The translations under genes were made by a program, and so were the position numbers. From JAKVCB01 sp963578605 (GTDB lineage Bacteria; Planctomycetota; Planctomycetia; Pirellulales; Lacipirellulaceae): a stretch of 64,000 nt of DNA. Positions 52,760 to 62,096 of this stretch are shown here, piece after piece; position 1 is the first letter of the stretch; the number at the start of each line of letters is the position of its first letter. Under the pieces are notes generated by a model. That model was given only the letters and a program-made list of their open reading frames with translations, ran no database searches and had not been told where the DNA came from. The stretch is from assembly GCA_963578605.1 (NCBI GenBank), contig CAUZEA010000006.1, positions 31,959 through 95,958 on the forward strand, given 5' to 3'.

Positions 52760-54511
52760 TCACGTTGCCGGTGAGGGGTTCACAGGAGGCGGATCCCCAG
52801 TCTCTGAACTGAAGACGACCGTGCGACGTGGGAACCCGAACTTGATGCCTGCATCGGCGAACCGGCGCACGATCTCAAGGTTGACCTGCTGGGCCGCGAT
52901 GCGTGACTCGTACCAGTCCGCTGGTGCGTACCAGTAGCTGAACCGGATGATGAAGGCGAACTCCCCGAAGTCGACGAAGTGCGCCCGTGGTTCCGGATCT
53001 TCGGCGACACCGTCCTGGTTGACCAGGATCTTATGCACGATCTGGAGGGCTTCTTCCAGCTTCTGGGGTGACGTCTCGTAGGTGAGTCGAAGTTCCCCGT
53101 TGCAGCGAATGGAGGGCCGTTGGCTGACGTTCTCGATCTGCGAGCGGACCAGTTGCTCGTTCGGCACGGTCACGAGTGTTCCATCGAAGAGCCTGATGCG
53201 CGTTGAGCGGATGCCAATGTCCTCGATGAAGCCCTTCGTATCCTGGCCATCCGGCATCGTGACGACATCCGCGAGTTGGAATGGTCGCTCCGTCAGCAGC
53301 ACGATGCTCGCAAAGAAGTTCTTAATCGTGTCCTGGGCCGCAAGTGCCAGCGCGATCCCCGTGATACCCGCACCGGTGAGCAGCGCCGCGGGCGAGAACC
53401 CGATCTCGGCGGCATGCATCAAGAAGATAGCCGACGCGACGAAAATGGCGACGGTCTTGCATGAGATCCGGATCATCGCCGCATCGATGCTGCGCGTCTT
53501 GATGCGGGGAGTATTGATAATCGCCGCCGAGACAACAGTGCCCAGGGAAACGACGATCGCCATCGCTGCGAAGATCCTGATGAAGGAGAAGACGACTGTC
53601 GTGATCCAGAGCACCTCCCCTGTCAGGTAGACGTGTTCATCGAGGAAATGATCGAGGAACAGGTCGACAACGATGACCGCCAGCATCGGGATCATCCGCA
53701 GGAGCCGCCCACCGACAACGTCCATTTCCTCGGTTACGCGACGGATGTAGGAGAAGATGTAAGAGAGCACGATGATGCTGATGCCGACCGATCCCAGGAA
53801 CAGGACCCACTGCCAGATCGTCTGCTCGAAAAAGTGATGACCGGCCCATCCAGGGAGCTGTTTGACGATCGTTCCCGGAAGCAGCCAGCCTGGTGTGAAG
53901 TGATAGAGCCTCGTGAACTCGTGACGGTAGTCTGATTGATATGGAAGCACCTTGATCAGGTTGTAGTAATCAAGCATCTCCTGCCTGGTGTAATCGGAAA
54001 CAAGCCACCTGCCCTTGTTGTGGCCCTCGGTGATGTGAATGATCTCGATCGGCGTGTCGCCAAGACGCCAGAACGTCGGGCGATCATCTGGTGAAAGCGA
54101 TCTGAGAAACTCCTTGTCGGGAATCTCCTCGATCGGGGGCAGGCTGACCCTGGCAATGACCTCGTACACACGCACCGCCATCGACATGCCGAGATCCCGT
54201 TTCAGAGCCGGGGCGACCTGCTCGAGATCGAGGCACGCAAGAACACGGTCCTCGAGCCAGAACAACAACGCTGAGTTATCCTTGGTACGACCCTCCGTCG
54301 AGAGGACGTCATAGAACTGCTCCATCGACTCGAGCAGGCTTTCGATGGTGTCCCTGGGGCTTTCGGTACTCGTATTCCGCAGCGCCTCGGAATTGACAAG
54401 CTGCCGGACAGGATCCGCTGAAGGCTCCTCGACCATGTCTTGGCCCTCCTGGGCAAGGCATGGCATCGCCATCACAAGGATGATGCCCACGAGCGAAACC
54501 AGGGATCTCAT
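52760..54511 (-). CDS. MscS-family mechanosensitive channel with long periplasmic N-terminus
   Basis: 583 residues from ATG 54511 (AAGGA site), opening with a signal peptide (SLVGIILVMAMPCLA). A ~200-residue N-terminal domain precedes about five transmembrane segments (e.g. WVLFLGSVGISIIVLSYIFS, MLAVIVVDLFL, TAVFVASAIF-like). The pore/beta region is diagnostic: LLTGAGITGIALALAAQDTIKNFFASI, then PFQLADVVTMPDGQDTKGFI, EDIGIRSTRIRLFDGTLVTVPN. C-terminal alpha/beta vestibule follows. Forms a homoheptameric tension-gated channel in the inner membrane; larger than E. coli MscS (286), more like MscM/YnaI types. Confidence 0.9.
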   Translation of the reverse strand: MRSLVSLVGIILVMAMPCLAQEGQDMVEEPSADPVRQLVNSEALRNTSTESPRDTIESLLESMEQFYDVLSTEGRTKDNSALLFWLEDRVLACLDLEQVAPALKRDLGMSMAVRVYEVIARVSLPPIEEIPDKEFLRSLSPDDRPTFWRLGDTPIEIIHITEGHNKGRWLVSDYTRQEMLDYYNLIKVLPYQSDYRHEFTRLYHFTPGWLLPGTIVKQLPGWAGHHFFEQTIWQWVLFLGSVGISIIVLSYIFSYIRRVTEEMDVVGGRLLRMIPMLAVIVVDLFLDHFLDEHVYLTGEVLWITTVVFSFIRIFAAMAIVVSLGTVVSAAIINTPRIKTRSIDAAMIRISCKTVAIFVASAIFLMHAAEIGFSPAALLTGAGITGIALALAAQDTIKNFFASIVLLTERPFQLADVVTMPDGQDTKGFIEDIGIRSTRIRLFDGTLVTVPNEQLVRSQIENVSQRPSIRCNGELRLTYETSPQKLEEALQIVHKILVNQDGVAEDPEPRAHFVDFGEFAFIIRFSYWYAPADWYESRIAAQQVNLEIVRRFADAGIKFGFPRRTVVFSSETGDPPPVNPSPAT

Positions 54512-54624
54512 CGATTTATCCTTCCAAATCCACCTGGAGCAGGAAGAATTTCCGGGTTGGAGTTTGGCGAAAACCATGCTGATCGGTTGCGGACAGGAAT
54601 TTTAATCTCCTCTCGAGTCCGGAG

Positions 54625-54652
54625 TTTAGACTTCGGAATTCGTGGTCGTCAA
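54625..54652 (-). promoter_or_regulatory. Possible promoter of the MscS-family gene
   Basis: Minus strand TTGACG (54652-54647), 16-base spacer, TCTAAA (54630-54625), about 115 bases before the start codon. Confidence 0.4.
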
Positions 54653-54829
54653 GTTTTTGCTGGCTTTTGTCTAAACCCTGCCATGCCAAAGAAAAATCCG
54701 GTCGACGGAGTCCTTGCCATACTCACCCATTTCGGACACATGGGTTAAGTCTTCCCACAATGAGCTGGAATTGATAGTCCAATATGGACTCGGTTTGAAC
54801 GGTTCTGGTGAAAGGTTGGCGGTTGATCT

Positions 54830-55729
54830 TCAATCGCTGATGAACCAGCGCATTGCATAACACTCTGAGTCCCGGCGGAACTTCAGGGTATACGGATCAC
54901 ACAACCAGCGAGCCACGTGGCCATCGGTGCGTGGCATCAACCAACCGAAATCCCAGGCCTGGGGTGCGTAGCCGAGGGGAATCGAGGGTCTTGCGCGGAC
55001 CACAGGATTCGCGGACCCGATCAGCAGCTGTTGTTGGGTGTAGTAAAAACAAGCCCCCAAGTGGATAAAGACTTCGTGGTCTATCAATGCGGTTGAGTCG
55101 ACCGACAGGTCATCACAAAGCCCGCGGACGGCAATTTTGACCTCGGCACCAGCCTTGACCGCCTCTGCCAGTTCGCGAACATTGCCGCTGATTACATTCC
55201 CGTTGGCATCATGGGCTAACACCTCGGTCCAGTTTGAGCGGACCATGAAGTTATAGTACTGAAAGTCGTAGATGAAATTGATACTGGGTGCGTTGGTCGC
55301 TGCGTCGAAATTGTCGAGTTCATGGTACTTGGGCATCAGAGGGGCCTCTTGCCATGACTCGTCAGGCCGTTCCGGCACGCTACGGCCGTCCAGAAATGGT
55401 CGGGCAACGGCCTGGCAGGCATTCTGATTGTATAGGAAGAAGGACATCGACTCGCGAGGACCAAAACCGTTGGGGATTTCAATAGGGACTCGTAAATTTT
55501 CAACGCCGGCCACCCAACGGTCTTCCAAAAGATAAGTGATCCGAAAATCGGTGGCCTCTTCGACGATTTCGTCACTGTCGGAGGACAGATCGACATGTTC
55601 GTTGTGCAGGAAGGCGGTGCCGATTCGCAAATCTGCCCCGGCACGAATAGCATTTGCCAGGTTGGTTTCGTGACCACCTGTGACTTCACGCTTGGAATCG
55701 AGTTGCAATACGGTTTTCCAACTGGACAT
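54830..55729 (-). CDS. Uncharacterised protein with a duplicated domain
   Basis: 299 residues from ATG 55729; the frame is open for another 57 codons upstream, but that part does not look coding. Two similar halves: WKTVLQLDSKREVTGGHETN..ANAIRAGADLRIG and WTEVLAHDANGNVISGNVRE..AEAVKAGAEVKIA. Each half continues with a beta-rich segment (ITYLLEDRWVAGVENLRVPI; FYYTQQQLLIGSANPVVRAR). No signal peptide. Similar proteins occur in other bacteria, but no function is known to me. Lies between the MscS and GH33 genes, transcribed away from the latter. Confidence 0.65.
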   Translation of the reverse strand: MSSWKTVLQLDSKREVTGGHETNLANAIRAGADLRIGTAFLHNEHVDLSSDSDEIVEEATDFRITYLLEDRWVAGVENLRVPIEIPNGFGPRESMSFFLYNQNACQAVARPFLDGRSVPERPDESWQEAPLMPKYHELDNFDAATNAPSINFIYDFQYYNFMVRSNWTEVLAHDANGNVISGNVRELAEAVKAGAEVKIAVRGLCDDLSVDSTALIDHEVFIHLGACFYYTQQQLLIGSANPVVRARPSIPLGYAPQAWDFGWLMPRTDGHVARWLCDPYTLKFRRDSECYAMRWFISD

Positions 55730-56018
55730 AAGAAATAGACTTTCGGAAAGGTTTTGGATGTTGACTTGCGGAGATTCTAATTTGCCGAGGCTGGCCCAAC
55801 AATATCCCGGCAGGAGGGGATCGTGTTGTGGCTGCTCTTGACTTGAAAGCGGACCCGTTAACTCCAGGGTTGTCACTATGGGGCAGCAGTGGTAGCGCAA
55901 ACGCGAGGGGGCTATTTATGGCACGGGAAGTTCGAGTTGCTCGGGTGATTCTTTTGGATGTGTTTGGTACGATGAAGGGCAAAGATCGTTGTTCTTTTCG
56001 GGAATAGGATAATTAATC

Positions 56019-57161
56019 ATGAAAATTCAGTACCTTGTCACGTTCTTTTGGATTTTTGCATGTGTGGCCCTGGCGAAAAAACCTCAACTGGAACATGTCA
56101 ACGTTTATACGGCGGGAGAGGACGGATATAAAATTTACCGTATTCCCGCGATTGAGATTGCCCCAGACGGGACCTTGTTGGCGTTTGCCGAGGGGCGTAA
56201 ACAAAGTGGCAGGGATCCTGGAGACGACAAAGAACAGGATGTCGAACTGGTTTTGAAAAGAAGTACCGACAATGGAAAGACCTGGTCGGCTATGGAGATC
56301 ATCGAGGATCCTGGCCACTACTGGTCGGCAGCCAACGTATCGACGGTCGTGGACCGCGACACGGGTAAAATTTGGGTTGTGTACCTTCGCTGTGGACCTG
56401 GCCTAAGCATGAGAGTATCACGTCCTGGTACCAACGACACGCAAACAATCGCCCGCTCCAGCGATGACAATGGTTTCACCTGGTCGGAGCCAATTGACCT
56501 GACGGCGGTTGCCAGGGACATGGAGGACCACGACTGGAACGCCAGTGCCACAGGGGTTGGTGGAGGAATTCAGACAACCGGCGGACGGCTGCTCGTGCCC
56601 TGTTTCAAGCATCCGCTTAGCGTTTTTGTGATTTACAGCGATGACCATGGACAAAGCTGGAGTCGAGGCGACCTGGTACCCGGTAGTGACGTTGCCAACG
56701 AAAGCCAATTGATTGAGCTGGCCGACGGACGGATCATGCTCGACATGCGGCAAGAGAAAGGGCCGTGGCGCGGCAGGTCCATCAGCACCGATGGAGGTGA
56801 GACCTGGTCGGAGTTGGTGGAAAGCCAAAAAGTTTCTCGCTGCGCGTGTGCCATTGAGCGGCTGACATTAAAGTCGGCCGGGGACGATCGGAATCGCATT
56901 CTGTGGACAGGCCCCAGGGGACCGGGCCGTGTTACACTTGTGGCCCGCCTCAGCTATGACGAGGGTGAGAGCTATCCGGTCGAAACGGTTCTTTATCATC
57001 CACCAGCGGCCTACTCGGACCTGGTACTGCTGAAAGACGGGACCGCCGGATGTCTTTGGGAACGTGCTCAAAATCCGGAAGTTGGCAACAAGATTGACAA
57101 CATCTGCTTCACCCGGTTTGGCCTTCCACACCTGGAGCCCCAAGGCAATCCAAACCCGTAA
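56019..57161 (+). CDS. Secreted exo-alpha-sialidase (GH33)
   Basis: 380 residues; signal peptide MKIQYLVTFFWIFACVALA. The most convincing true sialidase of the window: the RIP motif YRIPAI (Arg41), LLAFAEGRKQSGRDPGDD with the region of the acid/base Asp, Asp boxes STDNGKTWSAM, SSDDNGFTWSEP, SDDHGQSWSRG and STDGGETWSEL, ESQLIELADGRIMLDMR (second Arg), and AYSDLVLLKDGTAGCLWERA (Tyr nucleophile region and paired Glu). Removes terminal sialic acids from glycoconjugates outside the cell. Ribosome binding site weak (GGATAATTAATC before ATG). Confidence 0.88.
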   Translation: MKIQYLVTFFWIFACVALAKKPQLEHVNVYTAGEDGYKIYRIPAIEIAPDGTLLAFAEGRKQSGRDPGDDKEQDVELVLKRSTDNGKTWSAMEIIEDPGHYWSAANVSTVVDRDTGKIWVVYLRCGPGLSMRVSRPGTNDTQTIARSSDDNGFTWSEPIDLTAVARDMEDHDWNASATGVGGGIQTTGGRLLVPCFKHPLSVFVIYSDDHGQSWSRGDLVPGSDVANESQLIELADGRIMLDMRQEKGPWRGRSISTDGGETWSELVESQKVSRCACAIERLTLKSAGDDRNRILWTGPRGPGRVTLVARLSYDEGESYPVETVLYHPPAAYSDLVLLKDGTAGCLWERAQNPEVGNKIDNICFTRFGLPHLEPQGNPNP

Positions 57162-57260
57162 AGATCTGGTCAGCCAACTGCCGGGGGTAGTTGGGTTCTT
57201 TTCAAGGCGAGCCCGAAAGCGATTTCAATGGGGCCAAATCGTGCAACGCGAAACTACACC

Positions 57261-58376
57261 CTAAAACTCGGAGGCGTCGACGACGTTGCCATCGAGTCGA
57301 TTCCCCATCCAGCGATGAACGTCCTTTTGCAGGCTATACGACACCTGGTGGACTGAGCCGTCACAAAATACCACCTGCCACACACCTGGATGAGGACCAC
57401 CAAAGCTGTATTCCTTCGTCAAGCCTGGGGTATCGGGAGTGAGCGGAAAGTTGTAACGAGGGAGGGGGGAATCTGAGAATGTGGACCGCAGATTGTCTTG
57501 ATCATGGCCGCTGTACATCCCCTGGTCATCATTTCCTGCGCGGCAATCCTTATAGTGATCGGGATCCAGATTTTTCCCCCCGATAAGATACGTATTGGAT
57601 AAGCCATCCGTGATTTGCGAGAATTTGATCTCGCTACGCTGGAAAACAACGCCAGTATGTCCGGTGGGAGAATGTCCCATCCCGTAGTAAAGATTCACAA
57701 ACTTTGGCCCGGAGTGTTTCCAGTCGTGAGAGTCATAGGCGGCCAGCGAATTCGGCCCGTCGTCGTTGGGCCAATGGTTCAAGTCACCCAGATTTGCGGC
57801 ATAGTCGCTTTTACCTGCTCGCTCAGGTGCCTCGAAGTTCCGGGTATCGGTATTAGTCCAGGGATAAGCCCGCGCAGGTCTTCGGCTGGGGCAGTAAAAG
57901 CTGGGAATGGCCGTCGCGATCATTTCTCGAATCGCAACCCGGGAGTTGGGATCGGTGCATTGAAACTCTCGCCCGACTTGTTGACTTATTGATTCCTCCA
58001 TGTAGTTAAGCAACTGGTAGGCCCAACTGCCTGGCTGTTTCTCGCCGACGCCCAAATCAGGGCAACCAGCCCAGGCGTCTCCCCAGCCGCCCGACGGCAG
58101 GAAGCCATTGGTGTCGACATGCAAGTGGGCTGCGAGGCCCAACTGTTTGAGGTGGTTGCTGCATTGACTCCGCCGTGCCGACTCGCGGGCAACCTGTACT
58201 GCAGGCAACAAGATCGCAATGAGGATCCCGATGATGGCAATCACCACCAGAAGTTCAACCAGCGTAAAACCTGGCCGTACCGATTGCGTGACATTACCGG
58301 TGGAATTCCCGGTACGAAAACCGGTTTCGGCGTGAAACCGACCGTGTCTGCAGCAGGCTAAACCAAGAGACTTCAT
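57261..58376 (-). CDS. DUF1559 protein with prepilin-like N-terminus, second copy
   Basis: 371 residues. Leader of about 35 residues, then GFTLVELLVVIAIIGILIAI and LLPAVQVARESARRSQCSNH, the DUF1559 prepilin-like helix. The domain ends in FGGPHPGVWQVVFCDGSVHQ, the family's conserved C-terminal motif. Surface or pilus-like protein of unknown role. Unlike the copy at 33222, no lipoprotein gene follows. Confidence 0.9.
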   Translation of the reverse strand: MKSLGLACCRHGRFHAETGFRTGNSTGNVTQSVRPGFTLVELLVVIAIIGILIAILLPAVQVARESARRSQCSNHLKQLGLAAHLHVDTNGFLPSGGWGDAWAGCPDLGVGEKQPGSWAYQLLNYMEESISQQVGREFQCTDPNSRVAIREMIATAIPSFYCPSRRPARAYPWTNTDTRNFEAPERAGKSDYAANLGDLNHWPNDDGPNSLAAYDSHDWKHSGPKFVNLYYGMGHSPTGHTGVVFQRSEIKFSQITDGLSNTYLIGGKNLDPDHYKDCRAGNDDQGMYSGHDQDNLRSTFSDSPLPRYNFPLTPDTPGLTKEYSFGGPHPGVWQVVFCDGSVHQVSYSLQKDVHRWMGNRLDGNVVDASEF

Positions 58377-58614
58377 AAAACGTGCGCTTCCGGGAAAGGG
58401 CCTTCGGGTACGTTGCGGATTGCCTAGACCAATGCATGGTTCCAGCGGGTGTTTCTACCACGGCCAGCACGATTTTGGCAGAGGTGACTGGGCAATTCGT
58501 AACCGCCCGACGACCGAGTGGTATCCCTGTGTTTGCCAGGCGATCTTTGGCCGATCCGTTCCTCATCCAAGAGAGTCGGCCATGATCTGGCAACGGCAAC
58601 GTGTCCAAAATTAT

Positions 58615-59457
58615 TTATTCCGGCAGGTCCACTGCCAGCAAACGATTTTTTGCGGGTAGACTAAACGGTTTGGAGTAATGGTATGTCTGTGGTGACTCGG
58701 GATCGTTTGGGTCCACCGGTGTGAGCTGCTCGGTCACAAAATCGGCCGCATGGGGCGCATTGAAGGCGACGAACGCGAGACTTATACAATCGACCAGTCG
58801 GCCAGGACGTATTGTTAGATCGGCAAAAGCGATAGGTCCCGTATCCACTTGATACATTTTCTTCGGTACGCTGATATTCATCGTCTTAACCGGGTATTCA
58901 AGGATCGCTCGCAGACCAGTTTCCTGATGGTAAAGTTCCGTCTGAGCGACAACAGGGATTCCAGCTGCAGTCGTGTCGGCAATCGCTTCCCACTTCTGTG
59001 GCAGCAACGTCACCTTCCGGGCTGGCCGCAGATATTTGAGAATCGGTTTTCCAAACTGCATGCTTTTCGCTATGTGTACTTTCCGATAGCGATCGCTCAA
59101 TCCCGGCAGGCGGCGGAAGACCAGCCAGTCGTCACCTGCCAGGATCGGCAGAAAGTCGTAGTTATTTTCCTTAAAAAGGTTGGTTTCGGCGAAAGTATGT
59201 TCACTTTTACAGGATCCACACTGATAGAAATCCATAGAGGTACCGGTTTTTTCATCGATGACTTTGGTAGTGCTCTCCACCCAGAAGCGGACCTGGTTTT
59301 CAGGTCCAGAATTGGTAATGAAAGAAAGTCCGTAGTCCAGGCAGGACATGGGCATAGTGGTCTCGTTGTTTGTGTTTCCCATAACTTTACTGGTTGCCCC
59401 TGCAGCATAGAGCGAGGCGGCGGTTGCGCGGAGAAAGTTGCGTCGGTTGGTTTTCAT
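58615..59457 (-). CDS. Tat-type secreted protein, unknown function
   Basis: 280 residues from the ATG at 59457 (ATG 59499 is possible). The start KTNRRNFLRATAASLYAAGA is a twin-arginine-type signal (RRNFLR). Conserved-looking parts: DYGLSFITNSGPENQVRFWV, FYQCGSCKSEHTFAETNLF (Cys pair), FLPILAGDDWLVFRRLPG, RPGRLVDCISLAFVAFNAPH. No family recognised. Probably periplasmic. Confidence 0.65.
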   Translation of the reverse strand: MKTNRRNFLRATAASLYAAGATSKVMGNTNNETTMPMSCLDYGLSFITNSGPENQVRFWVESTTKVIDEKTGTSMDFYQCGSCKSEHTFAETNLFKENNYDFLPILAGDDWLVFRRLPGLSDRYRKVHIAKSMQFGKPILKYLRPARKVTLLPQKWEAIADTTAAGIPVVAQTELYHQETGLRAILEYPVKTMNISVPKKMYQVDTGPIAFADLTIRPGRLVDCISLAFVAFNAPHAADFVTEQLTPVDPNDPESPQTYHYSKPFSLPAKNRLLAVDLPE

Positions 59458-59529
59458 GAGATTACGGCTTATGTTCTTGACGAAAAAAAGTGATTCCATT
59501 TTGAAACTTGGATTGGTTTTGTTGCCATA

Positions 59530-59563
59530 AAAAACAGGGGCTGGTTTCCCAGCCCCTGTTTTT
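59530..59563 (-). terminator. Strong bidirectional-type terminator of the 59623 PEP-CTERM gene
   Basis: Perfect 15-bp inverted repeat AAAAACAGGGGCTGG / CCAGCCCCTGTTTTT with a 4-base loop, about 60 bases after the stop of the PEP-CTERM gene; T-run on both strands. Confidence 0.92.
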
Positions 59564-59622
59564 ATTGTTTCGAACCGTGGCCTGCCAATTTTCTAGTTTA
59601 TTAGAACAGGTAAGCCTTGGGT

Positions 59623-61443
59623 TTACTTAACACGAGTTCGCCTGATTCCCAATACGGCTCCGACCAGTCCGCAGCAAAGCAGCAGGGCCGCAGGTTCAGG
59701 AACCGCGGTCGAGGATCCCGTGGCACTGGTAGCGCCAAAATTCCCCTTCCAGATTTCGTAGTCGGCTACGGTGTAGGTGGTGCCCAGCTCATCCTGCCAT
59801 ACGGTGTAGTCGGCCGCGTTGACCGTGCCGTCGCCATTGAAGTCGCCCGCGAGGCCGCCACCCCCGGTCACCAAGGTCAGATTGCCACTTGCCAGGGCTG
59901 CCGGATCGATGGTGAACAGGTTCCCATCGGGTCCGCCCAACGTGATACCGTTGTTGGTAATGTTACTGGCGGTGAGGACGGTAATCGAGTCGGGCGTGGC
60001 CAGCCCGTCGGCCAGGTCGATGTCCAGTGTGCCACCGAGCGTCGCGTTGCCGCTGACAATGAGCGAGTCGTACTGCACGAGGTTACCCGCGCCGTTGATA
60101 TCAATGTCGATTGTGCCAGTACTGTTGAGGCTACCCCCGATGCTCGAGGAGCCGGCCGTCCCCAGTGTGCCAGAGTTGGTAACACTGCCACCACCGGTGG
60201 TGCCACTGTTGAGATTAACCGTGCCAGCACCCAGGATGTTCAACACCTGGCCGTTGAGGGCAATCGGTTCATTGATGTCGAGTGTGGTCGTACCTGCCGC
60301 GGTGATGTCGAGGTCGTTATCGGCCAGCACCAGGTCAACTTCGATTTCGTGTTGATCGTTGGGGCCGACTGCAAAGACCTCGATCGAAGCAGAACCGGTG
60401 TCGGCATCAAGGGTCAGGGAACCGGGGCCACTAATGGCATAGGTGCTGTCATGTTCGAATTCGATTCGTTTGATGGTTGCAGTGCCGTCCATATATACGG
60501 TTGACTGCCCGAGAGTCGAGTCCCCGAACCGGGCTGTTTGGTCATCGCCATCGGGTACGAGAATCGTATCCCAGTTGCCCTCCTGCCAGTTTCCAGTTCC
60601 ACTTGAGACCCAGTTTGAAATTAGCGTGGGATTAGGAGCAGAAGATCCGTCACCAACATCCTGATTGAGCTGTCCAACCTCTACAGCGGTCATCCCGATA
60701 TTGTACATGCGAAACTCATCGACATTGACGTTCTGCAGTCGCCATTCATATCCTCGAGTCCATTGCCCGATGTAAGGAGTATGGACGTTTTGAATCTCCG
60801 AAAACAGACTGTAAGACATGTCTTGTAACTGGCCATTGAGATACTGCCTGGCACGAAACTGGCCCGATTCAGGCACAATGGTGTACACGAGGTGATCGTA
60901 GTTGGGTGCCGTAGCTGGAAGTCCTCCACCAAAAAAGCTGGCGGGACTGGTCATGCGGTATGAATTAACACTGGTATTGATACGAGCACCGAATTCAGCC
61001 CCAGTTCCCCCACTAACTAAAGGGCTAACATGTTCCGTTTGGGCATTGAACAGCCAGGCAGGAACACCCTGGGGGGGGTTTCCGCTGTGCTGGAAATACA
61101 TCGACCAGGTCAAGCCATCAGCCCCGGCGACATCTGCCATCGGTGCAATTCCTGTCTCCGTATCATCCCACTCAAGCCAGTTATAGCCATTTCCAAACCT
61201 CAACGCCTCTCCGAATCCAGCTGCCCCGGGGACGAAACTAAAACCCGAGCCAACCCAAAAGGCATCGCCATCGGAGCCGGCCGATGCTGCCCCGGTAGCG
61301 CCGTTGGTGTAGTCGCCGTCAAAGGAGTTTTGGACGACCAGGTGCTCGTTGAGGAAAGGTGCTGCGGAAGAAAAATTCGTGACCGACAAAATTGCCGTGG
61401 TTACGAGCAGCAAAGTCCCCAAAAATGCCAGGTGTGAACGCAT
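59623..61443 (-). CDS. PEP-CTERM surface protein with LamG-like and dockerin-like domains
   Basis: 606 residues; signal peptide FLGTLLLVTTAILSVTNFSS. N-terminal concanavalin/LamG-like part (about 30-260: VQNSFDGDYTN, LTWSMYFQHSG, VDEFRMYNIGM). A middle beta-rich autotransporter/filament-like region follows (TIKRIEFEHDSTYAISGPGS, TLDIDLADGL). Then a dockerin-like pair (GDFNGDGTVNAADYTVWQDE, VADYEIWKGNFG) and the sorting signal AVPEPAALLLCCGLVGAVLG followed by RR. Exported and processed by the exosortase system; adhesion or matrix role inferred. Ends at a strong terminator. Confidence 0.88.
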   Translation of the reverse strand: MRSHLAFLGTLLLVTTAILSVTNFSSAAPFLNEHLVVQNSFDGDYTNGATGAASAGSDGDAFWVGSGFSFVPGAAGFGEALRFGNGYNWLEWDDTETGIAPMADVAGADGLTWSMYFQHSGNPPQGVPAWLFNAQTEHVSPLVSGGTGAEFGARINTSVNSYRMTSPASFFGGGLPATAPNYDHLVYTIVPESGQFRARQYLNGQLQDMSYSLFSEIQNVHTPYIGQWTRGYEWRLQNVNVDEFRMYNIGMTAVEVGQLNQDVGDGSSAPNPTLISNWVSSGTGNWQEGNWDTILVPDGDDQTARFGDSTLGQSTVYMDGTATIKRIEFEHDSTYAISGPGSLTLDADTGSASIEVFAVGPNDQHEIEVDLVLADNDLDITAAGTTTLDINEPIALNGQVLNILGAGTVNLNSGTTGGGSVTNSGTLGTAGSSSIGGSLNSTGTIDIDINGAGNLVQYDSLIVSGNATLGGTLDIDLADGLATPDSITVLTASNITNNGITLGGPDGNLFTIDPAALASGNLTLVTGGGGLAGDFNGDGTVNAADYTVWQDELGTTYTVADYEIWKGNFGATSATGSSTAVPEPAALLLCCGLVGAVLGIRRTRVK

Positions 61444-62001
61444 GGTGTTTCCTCTTGATTTGCTGGTAATTCAATTGGCTTCAGTGAATCCGCAAGTTTG
61501 AATTTGTGAGTGTCACCGGAGACTGTCACTTCAAGTTTGGTTCGCTTGATTATATTTGTCTGCACTATTATTCATGTTTGCGGAGTTTCAGCATTACTGA
61601 GGGGTTCCCATGAGTCCTCCAGTCAGCATGTCCGGTGCCATTGCATCTTCTGCGACTGTGGTAACCTTCAATCTTCACAAGTTGACTGCCGATCGGCACA
61701 CTATCTTTGACAAAATCGCGACAGGTAGCCTCGTGGATTGGTGCCCCTGAAACGGGTCCGCGTGTTCCCCCAGTTGAATAGAAACAGTGTTGTCCATTCC
61801 CAGAAAACTGGCCATTAAGTTGAAATCTTTCAACTCACGACGACTTTACAGTAATCCACTTTTGCGACTACAGTCTGTCACCGATACCAGTCGCAACGGC
61901 ATCAACAGGCCAATTGCCACACGGAGCACCTCCAACCAGTTCGGTGTCAATCTCAAAAAAATCGTAGTGTTCCAATTTCGTAGTGTTCCAATATGTAAAA
62001 T
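61444..62001. other. Intergenic region, no gene recognised
   Basis: About 560 bases between the two PEP-CTERM genes with short frames only; upstream region of the 61443 start. Confidence 0.45.
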
Positions 62002-62031
62002 ATCGGGGTTGGCTTCCCAGCCAACCCCGAT
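62002..62031 (-). terminator. Terminator hairpin of the 62097 PEP-CTERM gene
   Basis: Perfect 13-bp stem ATCGGGGTTGGCT / AGCCAACCCCGAT, loop TCCC, followed on the minus strand by ATTTTA. Short T-run but very stable stem, placed about 65 bases after the stop. Confidence 0.75.
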
Positions 62032-62096
62032 GTTCATTTTCTCGACTCAGCAGTGCATAACAAGCTTCCTGCGATATGCACGACAAGCCTGTCGAA

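Noticed and set aside
59617..60504. 295-codon plus-strand open frame
   Set aside because: Antisense to the repetitive Gly/Thr-rich part of the PEP-CTERM gene; artefact of its codon bias.
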